Assembly (NCBI GenBank): GCA_025642065.1
Contig: JAODUP010000219.1
Span: 124,001 to 188,000 of the forward strand
Direction of reading: 5' to 3'
Origin: Paralvinella palmiformis
Lineage: Eukaryota > Annelida > Polychaeta > Terebellida > Alvinellidae
Length of the DNA stretch: 64,000 nt
Below are positions 1 to 13,600 of the stretch, piece after piece. The notes under the pieces were generated by a model, which saw only the letters and a program-made list of their open reading frames with translations, was not told the origin of the DNA and made no database searches. Position numbers and translations under genes: made by a program. The first letter of the stretch is position 1. The number at the start of each line of letters is the position of its first letter.

Positions 1-2093
1 TAGGTGGATTGTTTTAAATGGAATGCAAAATCTATTTACCACAGCTGAGCAAACTTATTCTTTAACATTCACATCCCTTTAGAAATGATAAACCTGGCCG
101 ATGTAATTAAAGAATGTTGAGCACAAGTTAAATGTATTCAGTTAACAGTGACTACTAATTAACAAAAATAAACAAAGGTTCATTACATGCTGAATACAAA
201 TTAACAGCTAGTTTGACCAATATATCAACTAGGTAAGCACAAACTATACACATTTTAGCATAATTAGGAGTTCTAAATACAGACAACCACTGTCATCTTT
301 CTGGCAGATGAAATCGGGTAGAATGCAGTTTTTCACTGTTAAATTATGAAGATCTGATGCAAAAATACCAGCTCTTACTCTGTTTGCCATAACAGGTAAT
401 AAAATAGGAGTACTTGTGTGCCAAAATAGAACTAAATCTGTTACATTATGTGTGACATAAATCTGATTTAGACAACGACAAAGTCACATCGTATACAATG
501 CAAGTAAGATCTCACCATATTTAGAACAATATGATGATAAACTGAGCACGTCCGCATGCAAGCCGCCAAAAATAACCCTGCTCTTTCACGATTCTAAAAC
601 GAGAATCAAAATGATTTGTAACAAATGGCAAATTACTTTTTGCCACTGGAGGCCTTTAGGTCAAGGATACAACCAGATAATTTTGTATCATCAGCTTAAT
701 CCCAAAACGCTTGTGTGCCAGACCCTGGCTTAAACGTAATAATAACAACAACAACAACAGTAGCAACAATATACAATACCACAAACGATCCTCCCTAATG
801 CTAACACAATAGATTAAGCAAGTTGGGTGCAACAGTGTGGAACTTGAGGAAAACTCGCCAGTGACGCCGTGGAAAATATTGGCCAAAACACGGAAACCAT
901 CTGGAATATGGTTCGATCCAGTATTAAGCATCCACATTCATGGTTCACTCGCGAGGAATACCCATTATCACAGACTTATCATACTTTGATTACTGCCGAT
1001 GTTTACGACGATTTCTGTCTGAAGGCATGTGGACTGTTCTGTGTTCTTTCTCCTTAAAATAGATCCCTTTATATTACTCTGCAGTATTAAGATATCACTG
1101 AAGTTTGAGGTGCCCAGGGCATAATATTTGTATACACACCCAACCGATTACACTCGATCCGATAAAATGTGCCTTAACAAATGTTATTCTCTTGTAACAG
1201 AAAAAATACACTGTTATACAAAGTTAAATATGGTAATAAATAAATCTCCTTCAGTGGAGTCTATCACAAAAAACGATCTTCCGTTTGGACAGAATTTCGA
1301 ACATTTTATGAACAAAAGCTCAAATTTCATTTAGTAGCTAATAGTTACTAGCACATCACTGTGTGGTCCGTCACATGATTACAGTGCATATCACATGACC
1401 AAATATTCAGATATTAGTTTTCAAGTCATGTGACGAGATAATATTCAAACAGACTAACATATAATGTGATGACAAGTGAACAACCCTATAAAATATAGTT
1501 GTGTCGCAGTTGTAACAATATCTCATAAATGAAGGAAACAGATATTATTAGTATATTACACAACAGACTAATTATCATGCAAAGCAATACACAAAAAGTT
1601 GTACGTGTACAAAAACATTAATGCACACCATTCCGAACTTATTTATCAAATGGCATATGAAAATACACTTTGTTACCTGTTCAAAAGTGTTTCACTATTT
1701 GGCAAAGTTATATGCTGAGATTGACAAACAAACCTCGCTTATAAAAATATGAACCTCCATTTTAGAAACAACCTGCAATTTACCAAATCTGGAGAATGTA
1801 TATACATCACAAACACACAAAATATAAAACTCGCAGGCAATACAATTAAATGATTTGTACATAGAAATGTTAAGTACTTACTCAGCGCAGTGAGTTGTAT
1901 TCTATAAAATAATACACATACCATTAAATATCAAACATGTAGAACTGACATCTTAATCTGGATATGATTGAGTCAATCTGTATAATCAAGTTATATATAA
2001 ATATATATATATATATATATTGCCTGAACTTTTTAGTCAATATGTATGGTACCTAACTGAGTTTTTTTAGGTCATACACACTACCTTAAAATT
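1..2093. other. Left flank, no gene recognised
   Basis: AT-rich sequence downstream of IVNS1ABP with only short meaningless ORFs and an AT microsatellite near 1998-2022. Nothing resembles a conserved exon. Confidence 0.6.
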
Positions 2094-2154
2094 TAAGGTA
2101 ACATACATATTACCTGATTATACACAACAATTGCAACAGATACACCACTATCAA

Positions 2155-2160
2155 TTTATT
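2155..2160 (-). promoter_or_regulatory. IVNS1ABP: Candidate poly(A) signal of IVNS1ABP
   Basis: AATAAA on the minus strand, 134 nt after the stop codon. A nearby palindromic repeat (2096-2115) makes other 3' ends possible. No transcript evidence. Confidence 0.4.
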
Positions 2161-2293
2161 AATATTACCAAACGATACCCACACCCATATATCTAGATCA
2201 CCAAGTGCTCGAAGTTAACTGTCGTACTGAATCACCAATAGATTTTCCCCATCAATAAAATGTGGACACTTAGCCAGAATCTCAAAACAGCCA

Positions 2294-5200
2294 CTAAGCC
2301 CTGCCTTCATTCTGATATTCATCATTTGACACATGGTGAGGAGACGAGAAGCCATTGGACAGATAACTCTCTTCGTGGTCATTATTGTGGCCGTTGTCCA
2401 TGATGGCATTGCCACCGCTGCCATTCGGTGAAGTGGAACCGACGTAACTTGACCATTCTTCATCAGACGGAGACAGGTACTCGATCGAATCTAGGAAAGC
2501 CTGTTGTGAGATCAAAAGCAAAATCGCAGTTCATTCAAGTTGTACACGATGAAACAAGGTGGCGACTAAATGACAATAACAGCCGGTGTTGACTCTAGGA
2601 TTGTTATGAAGTGGGACCTGGGGCCAATGACTGTTGATGAAATGGGCCCAAAGTGGCCTGGTGAGTGCCAAAGATGCAAATCCATTCGTTTCATCATGAC
2701 TGTTGGTGGTTGTCATGACGATGCTCATGAAAACTTAGAAATCAGGCCCTCATCGGCCAAATTTCATACATTTTCTACATCTTGGCCAACTAAACAGCAC
2801 ATAACAATGCACCACAAAACTTGAATTGCTCTGGATGGAAATTTTCTACGGCACTTCGGGCATAGTTCCTTTTTTGTTTTGCGTCTCTCAACTACATTTT
2901 GCTGGAATCCTGCCAAAACACATCCTAGAATCAACACTGACAGTGAACATTTCTCCAATCCAGGAGAGAACTACAATTATGTGGAATATGTCCAGGTGGC
3001 TCCACTGTTAGTGCTATGGCTGCCTTCATATTTTGGCATCGACTTGGTTGAAGCAAACATATAAAATCACCAACCAAAACACTATATCATATTACAGGTG
3101 CTCCAATAACACCAAGTCAATTACAGCGAAGCTAACATCACATACCTTGCCGCTGAAACCACCAACAGAAAACAATTTATCTTGGACCAAGGCCACAGCT
3201 ACGTTAGCTCTTGGTGTACTCAGCGAGGGGCCGAGAGACCACGTGTTCGTGGTTATATCATAAATCTCAATCGATGACAGAGATTGCTGACCATCGCTAC
3301 CTCCAACTACGTACAGCTTATCTGAGGATAGAAACAAAATAATAATGTCTCCCTTATCTCAATTCGCTTTTATAACTAATATAAATAGAGATAAAATCAC
3401 CTCCTCCTAGATTATTGATTTTATTCATCCTAAAACCAATACACGGCTCAACTATCAATTTGACGCTGTAATACTTAGTGCTGCATAAACAGTGCACAAT
3501 AACAGTAATAATAAGAAGCAGATAACCCAATGCACTATAATCACATACTGACATTTCAATTGGCTAGTAAAACTCTCAAGTGAAACACATGATTCTATCA
3601 ATTCTATTTTCTGTATTACTGGAAGTGTATATATTCAGAGCCAACACGTTGTAAGTTTTCCACACCAAATAGAATTCCTGTTCAGTTTGTTCCCACTTGT
3701 GCCACCTTTTGGCCAAAACAGTGCCAAGCAGTTGAGATCCGACTGTAACGTATTGAAATTTTATTATGAATTCTTTGCTCACACTTGTTTACATGCTTTG
3801 TACGGGCTCTACAGACTTCAGGTCAACCGGATGCATTGAAGTGACGTCAGCATTCAGGAGGTTCCAGTATCTGTCTAGCTTCAAAATGGCGGCGCCCACA
3901 GGCCATTAAAAGTGAATTAATCATCACTTTGAAGTGGACTATTTAATGTATGGGTGGTCGTTTACACATTTTGACATTATTTATGATATTTGTGAGTATA
4001 GCTGTATTAGTCCTGAAAAATTGAAATGAAGGTGGACTATCCGTTTAAGTTGTGTTCAAATATTTTACAGCTAATACTGACGATAACAACAATTCTTAAG
4101 ACTACAGATTTGTCATATGAAAGATAGGTGAAGGAGGAGGGAGCCCTAAACGAACCACCTTCTATGGCAATGAAGTTACAATATTATAGCGAGCTATAGC
4201 TAGCCGCTGAATATCGGGATGGGTTACATCAAAGACAAACGTCAATATCTATCTCCTGAAGATGGCTAGTGCCTGGTTAATAATGCAGACATGTAATAAT
4301 ATCCAAACCGTGTCTAAACATTACAAAGTCTCTAAACAATGACATCTGATACATGATAATTATAACTATTCCAGAAGATGGTGATTATTGATGTTATATG
4401 GCCACTTTTGTGCACACACAGTAGGCTAAATGGGCCAAACTATTCCAGAAATTAAAAAGAGCGACATACATTGACCAACATTGACATTTTTCACTTTATT
4501 ATTTTACAGCTTTGTCAACTTTCAAAAAACACACCACACAGATCCCACGGGATTCAAAAATCAAATTCACTGTATTTTCCCTGTCTCAGTTAAGAAATTT
4601 CCTTGTGTATTGTGTGCAAAAATTGCATGTTGAATGAACTTTTTTTAGTAACGCGGACTCCATCCACCCATAATGTTATAAATTTGGAACAAAGGGATAA
4701 AAAGTCTGTTTTCCCTGTATTTTTCAAAATTTTTAAATTCCATGTTTTCCCTGCAGGGTCATTTTCTCGGTGCCCCGTCTAAACAGCAGACTGGTAAACA
4801 TGATCAACAAGGAGAGGTTAAAGAATGAAACGCAGTGACCATACCTTTGAATGTGGCCACTCCGGCCCCTCGTCGGCACATCGTCATTGAGGAAATAAAC
4901 ATCCACTTGTCGTCTTCTGGGTTATACATCTCTACCGTGTTGGTACAGTTCCATGAATCGCAGCCACCCACAGCAACCAACTTACCATGATAGTCACACA
5001 CTGCACTCTGAGATCTCCCTGTAACACATCGATATTTTATTAATAATTCTGTCCTCCGACACTCGTATACTTCATACAGTAGCATATCATGGTTTGCCTA
5101 ACAAACACATTCCAAAGCCTCTTCATCCCACTGCTGCTAATTGAGCATGTAGCATATAACCTACACTGTGTCAACATCATCTTATCTATTAGACATCAAC

Positions 5201-7641
5201 ATGTAGATAGTAGGACATAGTACTCCAGTCAGTCTGTTGCTGTTCATATACAGAATTAGATAGGACACTGTTCAGAAATAATTAATTCCCCTTTCCTCTC
5301 CACTAGCTAGTCAAGTTAAGGAGGAACACCACATCGTAATGTACATCCAGATCCAGTGATCCAATTGGAAAACAAGAAAAAAACTCAGAAAATATTTGGA
5401 CTGTGTTGCGAACAATCCACAGAAATGATCCAGAACATTGGCACCAAGGCAGACTGGAAAAACAAGGATCACAAACCTTCACAACATGGGAGAGATGTAT
5501 CAGTGACACAAACCCGTGATGTAATTAGTAAATTGTAACTTACACGTGTTAAAATCTTGACAGCTGAATAACTTTCAAATCCATTTAAGCAAATAAATGG
5601 ATGAATAAGATCATAAAATTCTATCTCGTAACATAATACTGTAATGATTGTTAATGAAATAGATGTTCTCCTACCGAAGTTTTGACAAAGCTGTTTGATC
5701 ATGCCATAGTGAGACGAAAATAATCTACAAATTAAACCGAACTTCTTGTATATATTCTAACAAAGATTTAGTAAAATTCACAATTGCAGTGGGGTCTCGA
5801 TTGGGTTGTTCGACTTTCAGTAATTACATCATCTTCATGCCTACTTAATCAATTTAATGTCATGCGATAAACTAAGGATGTTCTGACTGGTGCTGAACAA
5901 ACCAAACACTAAATGTGTATTTCATGATGATGACTAATGTTTTATGGCCACTTTCGTGCACAAGGTAGGCTAAATAGGCTGAGCGACCTACAAAGGTAAT
6001 GAGGCGAAGTCAAAGATGAAACACCCTTCAGATATCCCCATGCCGAGATTCAAACACAGGTGGTAGTGATCTGTGGTCCAACACGTTACCACTAGACTGT
6101 GGAGGCACCCCATAATGTGTATTTAAAATTTTCTTAAAATAACCATGTCTAAATACAGATACTACTAATTCAATGAACTTATATCCAAAGTTCTAACAAA
6201 TCTCAGAGTGTATTGCAAATATTTAGAGAGTATTACAAACAATCCAGATAGCTGAAGGGTTCAGTGATCCAGAACAGATAGAAATTCTCAGGAATCCGTG
6301 GAACACTGGCATCCGTGATTTTGGTGGAAATAATTCAATTCCTATTTCCTTACTAGACAATAAATGATGTCTTTAACTATTTAATCATGACATCTGATGA
6401 CATCCAGCTGACCTGTCATCATTACCTGTATTTAGTGGAGCAATGTCTGTCCATTTCTCCGCATTGAGATCGAACACTTCACAGCTCTTCAGTCCACTAC
6501 ACCCACTCCAGCCGCCAATAATGTACAATTTGTTGGCCAACACAGCAACACCTATAAAGATAAATTGTAACTAATTATGTTGTTAATGTTTATCACTGAC
6601 CAGAGACAGAGATGAAGCCATTTAGATGATTTTAGCTCTTTGTCTGCTGTGTGTACATTCAGTGTGAGGCATTAAATTTTAATTAAAAATATACCAGTGG
6701 AAAGCACAAACATAAAAAATTAAAATGCATCCCTCAAGATGATGGTTGATGTTTTACGGCCACTTTTGTGTATAAGGTAGGCTAAATGGGCCGAGCGACC
6801 TCCAAAGGTAATGAAGCGAAATCAAAAATGAAACACCATTCAGATAGGCCCACACAAGGTTCGAACTCAGGTGGTAGTGATTTGTGATTAATACTACTCA
6901 CTTTAAAGAATATATCAGGATAAAGAATATCTCAAAGAAATGGCTTTATAATGAAAATCAATATTTATATGTAGAATTATCTGATTTTTGTAATTATGGA
7001 TAAATGTTGTTGGACTCAGTAGTCCATTTCATGACTTTCAAAGCGTCGGTAACAAGACAACTCTTACCCAGACATTCCGTACCCAAGAGCGTCGTATCTC
7101 ATTTGTTTGGTGGCATAGACATTAGGGTGCCCCCATACACATATTTTGTCTGGGCATATTTATACTAATAACGGGATAATTACTGATTAATTAATTTATT
7201 TTCAATAGAGAGTTAGTTACTAACTGACTGCATATACTGGTAATTTACATTGTCTCGGTTATTGCCGAGTTAGTGACCAAATGTACCATCAAAGGCTCAG
7301 GAGTAATTGACAATATGTCTAATTATTTCTAAGTCACTGACTTCATATGTTGTTCATTAAATGTTTAATCAGGCCGTTAATTTAGGCTTAAGGTCCTACA
7401 TATGCCCTAACAGTTTGTGTAAACGATCGTTATAATTTGCCTTGATCTATTGACAGTATACAAAACACATTGGTACGAATAACGAATTATGAAAACAAAA
7501 CTATTTCCTGCAATCAAAACGTCACCTGGAAATACTGCAGGGAAAAGTTGATTTTTAGGCTACAGTATATGTATTATAACATACTGTCTACCAACTCGTT
7601 TTAGATCTTATTTAGACAGTAATCAATTATTGAAGTTGATC

Positions 7642-7676
<35 letters not shown>

Positions 7677-10600
7677 CATACATACTCATATATATCATGT
7701 CTAACCTTTAAAGTGAACTGATCAATCAAAATACATTATATAAATAATACCAGCACTAGAGCGACATGTTGACATCTCTGGTAGCATTCTCCATTTTCCT
7801 GTCGTGGGGTCATAACACTCGGCACTTCTCAGTTCCTCGCTGCCATTAGATCCTCCACAGGCATAGAGTCGACCATTAACCTGGGTCACATCAAAACGCC
7901 CTCTAGGAGTTAACATCGAAGGTAATGAGCTCCAAGTGTTGGTAGCCAGATCATAACACTCGACAGTGTTTAGACACTCGCCACGGTCATAACCACCTAC
8001 AGTATAACAGTATATGAAGGACTATTTAAATATAAAATGTTCTATACCGGGCCATTAGATCACGATATTCATGATGTCACTTAAACAATTTTCTCAGATT
8101 AGTCACTACTCTATGTCCTTGTACATGTGACTAGCTAATAGCCTTGTAAATGTCACTAATGCATATTCTATCTATGTCAACAGCTCATGTCCTTGTAATA
8201 ATAATAATAATAATAATAATAATGCATGTTTATATAGCGCCAGAACCAGGTAACCCTGTTCTGAGATGCTGTACAGTATACTTGTTTCTGCGACAAGCTT
8301 GGGTTCTTATTCATGTCACCATCCGATTGTTTACCATTATCAGCAGTTTATGTTCTTAATAATATCATTAGCCAATATTTTACTTTCCATGTCACTAGCC
8401 AATGTATTTAATAACATTACTAGATCATTCATTAGCCAATGTTGTTTAACACCAACTCATCTTTCTGCTGATAAAAATAACAGATAATAATTATCAATCA
8501 GAACTGCTAAAAAACATTTTTTCAATAAATCCACAAGAGTTCTGACAAAGAGATACACCTACCGAGAGCAAACAGTTTGTTATCCATGACAGCAGCTCCT
8601 ACGCCGCATCTTGCTGAACTCATCCGACTCAGTGGCACCGGGAGGGACTGTTTCTCCACAGAACCAGTCGGACTGCTACACGTGCTGGACTGCGCTGACC
8701 TGTGGTCGTCGTCTTGTTGTCCATTCTGAGGGTGACGATGGAACTTCAACGTTATTATGACGAGGTTGTTGTCCAGGAGTGCTATACAGGTAGAGCGTGT
8801 CTCTGGATGGGAAACAGATATTAGATCATTATTAATGGTTTTACTGACTCGGATCATTCTCTGTGGCTCATTCACAGTACACTAAATACAGTTTATAACA
8901 TTAGGCTGGGAAGACTACAAATATATTTACATGTAATACAAAACTAATATCAATTTTCTTGTATCAAACCTATTCCTCCATTAGAGCCACTAATTATAGG
9001 CTCAACCATTGGATTGATGGATGTTTTATGGCCACTTCTTGTGCACAAATTACAGTAAAATTTGTTATAAATAACTAGGATATAACTAAATGGTAACATA
9101 AAGCGGAGTGGTTGGATGGTCCATCCAAACGTCCATTCACTTCCATAGTAAAGAAACTGGGATATAATGAAATTTATACAACGAAAACTTGCATAGAGCA
9201 AAATAATTTTTCGGTCCCAGCAGCATTATAACGTAATACGATGTTTGAAATTTCAATTGTCAGTCAGCCCAACGACCAATGTGATCATTGCAATCGTAAA
9301 TGCAACAACCACTATGACCCAAGTCAGTTCAAAGGGTATTGTGACACATGATAAACTGCGAACTTTGGATTGGCTTGCCAACCTGTTTAAATAGAGACAA
9401 TTTTCTATCAGTATTAAAATAAAGGAGGACGTTATAAAGACCTCCCTGGGGACATAATACACTCTGGCAGTGAACACCCTCGGGGTATTTCGGCTCCATC
9501 TTTATGTACTGCTCCCCTGTGAGTGGTGGGGGAGGAGTTTTTCTTAACCACTCAAAAATAGAGGCTGTGCTAAATAAGCAACAGCCTGTGGATTCTCCCT
9601 GAAATACAAAGCAAGCAATCAGTAATCAAATATCCCAAGTGGCTAGCAATGGTAAACCAGTATCTCTTGACACAAAGTTGACAAAAAAGCTAAGACTCAA
9701 ATCGCTAAAGAATATGGTGTTCCGTGTAGCACACTGTCAACGTAGTTGAAGAACAAGGACGCCTTGAGAAAACCGCACGGAAATTTGTTTGCAAAACTGA
9801 GTATCTATCTTCAGTCATTGCCTGACACGCAACAGATTTTTCATATAAAATCATGAAAGAGAATGTGGAAATAAACTATGAAATGAATTGTTGGTTTTCA
9901 TCATCCAATCAGAGACTAGGAACACATTTGCTCTGTGTCTTAATAAAATATTTTCGCCAATTATCGCTCATCTCTAGGTAACTAATTTAAATACGGGAAT
10001 AAAACGAAATACCATTATAATGAAATGAATTCACAGTCCCCTTGAATTTCGTTATAACCAACTTTTACTGTAAGTCAAATGGGCTGTGCAACCTCCATAG
10101 ATAATGAGGCGAAGTGAAAGATGAGGCACCCTTCAGATATGCCTACGTCAATATTTGAACTCAGGTGGTTGAGATGTGTGGCCAACCATGCTACCAGTTA
10201 GAACATGGAGATGCCTGGCTCAACCACCAGATAATTTATGATATTTTAAAACCAATTTAAAATATCAGAATATTTAATACACAACACATTTGTAACAGGT
10301 TCTAGCCTGTCTTATATTCTATGTCAAAAAGTCCTTTATGATAAATACATGTTTAGGTCACACAATGGAGAAAACAGGAATTTCACAAAGAGTCGTACGT
10401 TAATTAATTGTAATATTAAACAAGTTCAAGACATGTACAATGTTTCAACATTTGTCCTTAAATATAAAAACTGTCAAACTGTTTTCACACAGTGTTTATG
10501 TATAAATGTTAAACTGTAATTTAAGATGTTAAGGGACTCCAACATCATCATTGTTATTATAAACCTACAACAAATAATGTTCAATAATCATCTCATGTTC

Positions 10601-13600
10601 TGTCAACATTCCATACTTAACCTATACATTCATCCAATATAATTTGCCTTGATCTATTGACAGGATACAAAGCACATTGGCATGAATAATGTATTATGAA
10701 AACAAAACTATTTCCTGCGTTGAAAATGTCACCTGGAAATACTGCACGGAAAAGTTCAGATTTTTAGGTCAGCTTAAGTCTACTTTCATTACTCACCAGA
10801 ATGTAGTTTTGTGGCTATCACGCTCCACTCGGGCTCCACGATGGAGGCATTGTGTCTGACAATGATTGAGTTACTCGACAGAGGCAGCTTCTTACCAAGC
10901 ATCTTCTCTTTGCCCTGGACGAGCTGAAACAGACAAGGAGAGAGATAATGGAAAATGGAAATTGGACAGGCTGGAATCAAAACAATAAACTTAATTAGAC
11001 TGTGACTGCCATAGCAACACTTGGATGCACGGATTTAAGCAACGGTTAGGTCCGCATGTGGATTTCGAGCTCACAACAGTTTTGTTATTGTACAGCCAAG
11101 ACGAACGACGATGTTTTCTTCTATAGGCTTCATTTCCCCTTGCCTCCATCAACAGCCGTGCGTGCATGTGTGTGGACAAACACAAAACGGTACCCTTTCT
11201 TTCATAATTTCCCATTACTGACAACTCGTCATTTTCCAGACCAGATGTCAAGAGAGCTGAGTCATCACCACCCGCGGTTGTTGTCTTGAAAACCCGAACC
11301 TGATGACTTCAGTTACATACAGGAAGCACTTGCTATATAGAGTTTTATGAAGGAGATGACAATAATTTACCTTTATCCGCAAATGGTTTATCCCTGAAAT
11401 TGGAACTGGTGTGTAAATACAGCAGGAGCTGTGGCAATGGAATTGTTGCTAAGGCAAATTTGCAAGCACCATAAACAAACATTGCTATGGTAACACAAAC
11501 AATTCCAAATGATTGTTCAGCCGACGGCTCTCCTTGGGCCAGCGATGTCATCATTTTTCTAGCTGATAATGCAAAGTTACCCTGCACACGAACAAACGTT
11601 TTGACAAAATATGCAGTTCGCTTTTTGCTGATTCCAGCTAACACTTTCTGCAGCAGCCACTGTTGATGCAGTGTTAGTCAATGGTCAATCCAAATGGTTT
11701 TTCAGCTGAAACAGCAAATTCAAAACCAGAGATTATTCAGACGGCAGAGAAGGCGACCAACTGCAAAAATAGAACAAACAGGATTATAATAAATGTAAAC
11801 ATAATGCTTAAATGTTCAAAAAAGATTAAACACGTGAAACTCATTTCCTCATTTGCCTGAAATGTGATGATTTTTAATAGTCAGTTCTTAGTTGGAACTT
11901 AGTTGGTACACACTGGTAAACAATGAATTTCTGCATTTCAATCCTTTTCACAGCATGTCTACAGTTTCTCAAAACAATAAGTTTGTTGTCATCTTAAGCC
12001 TTTATTTATACTGGCTTAGAAACAAAATGCACCATTCATCTAAGGCAAGTCAGCTGTAATTTGCACGTTGATATTCCTAAACGCTGGATCCTAATAATAT
12101 AATTTTCCTTCCTGGCCAGTATTAATCTATACAACTTTCAATGAATGAATGAATGAATGAATGCCAATCTTGGATATATTTCTAAACAAAATTCAACTTT
12201 AATCAGATAAGCTTCTTTATTTTGCCATTCAATGATAAGGCACTGATGCGGCACTTCTCCAAGGTAGCCTATAGTTGTGGCATCACCTACCAAACAACTA
12301 CTTACCATTGTATATAGCAGTACTATATAAAAGATAACACAATCAGTTAAAACTCATATTTGACAGTTTTTTTTATTTTCTAAAAATTTGTGCTCGTCAA
12401 AAAATACTGAAAAACCAATTCTGAATCCAATAGATTCCAATGGATCTGTCCAATCCCCGACTCACACGGAGGTGTGGGCAAAGAATTTATATCCCTGAAA
12501 TGTTACATTCATCAAACATGCAGTGCATGTGTGTGTGTATGTATGTGTGTGTGTGTGTGTGTGTGTACACTAAATGTAACATTAAGTTAAAGTCTATGAC
12601 TAAAGTGCAATGCAAGTACTGTATATACTTGCATATAAGTCACACTTTTTATACTCCGAAATTGATACCAAAATCGAAACCGACTTATATGCGGGTCAGA
12701 CTAAAAACGAAGGTAATATTTGGCATAATTAAGTGGAAAATACAATAATATTGTTTTTCAACCTTAATAATGAATATATGAACACTAAATAATTTATTAA
12801 GTTGTTTTCTCGGTTGTCTTACGAAGTTAAACTTAATCGTGATAACCGCCATGATTTTAATCCGATGCTCTAATTAGAGAAATGATCACAAACTGTGACA
12901 AAATCAAACACATGTTGCTACCAAAGATCGTATTCAAATGGTCTTTGTTGTTACTATTGAAGTATGTGAGCATGTGTAATTGAACGGAATGGTAAATGAG
13001 GCCTTACAAAGAAAGACCGTAGAAGCCACATCAAAGAAAAAATGATTACAGCAAACACACTCTGTTAATTACTTCAAAAGCTGGCACATGGGAACTACTA
13101 ATAAACTACTTCAAACAGCATTATGGAAACGAATGCACAGCAGCAGACAACCTGAAGCGGTCATCGTTACCTATCATCACACATTGGATGAAAAAGGCCT
13201 AGGATTAAATCGACCCCACCATCATTACCAAATCATTCATGAAATGCTCTATCAGCAATGATTTAGATGGCACGGAAGATGATGTATCATGGACTGAACA
13301 GCACAACAAAAACTTATTGGTCTTAGAAACAGGTGTGTCTTATATGCAAGTGCAACTTATATGTGAGTATATATGGTAATTAACATTTTCCAAACCATTA
13401 ATCTGTGATTATCAATAAATTATCACACAGAAAACTCAAGGAAATAAGGATATGACAGTAAACACACACACACACACATCTCAAGCCAAAGACATTAGTA
13501 ACAGAGATGATGTTGGGGTCCAGTATATCTGTCATGGTGATAACTCCTGATCATCAACTAGTATTGAGCTATATCACACTGTGAGAAGTGGCCAGAGACT

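Noticed and set aside
2215..2463. 82-codon ORF over the last IVNS1ABP exon
   Set aside because: Wrong-frame shadow; the frame giving AFLDSIEYLSPSDEEWSSY matches the sixth kelch blade.
11345..11644. 99-codon minus-strand ORF next to IVNS1ABP exon 6
   Set aside because: Not needed by the gene model and outside any splice phase; no recognised domain. It could be an old transposon piece.
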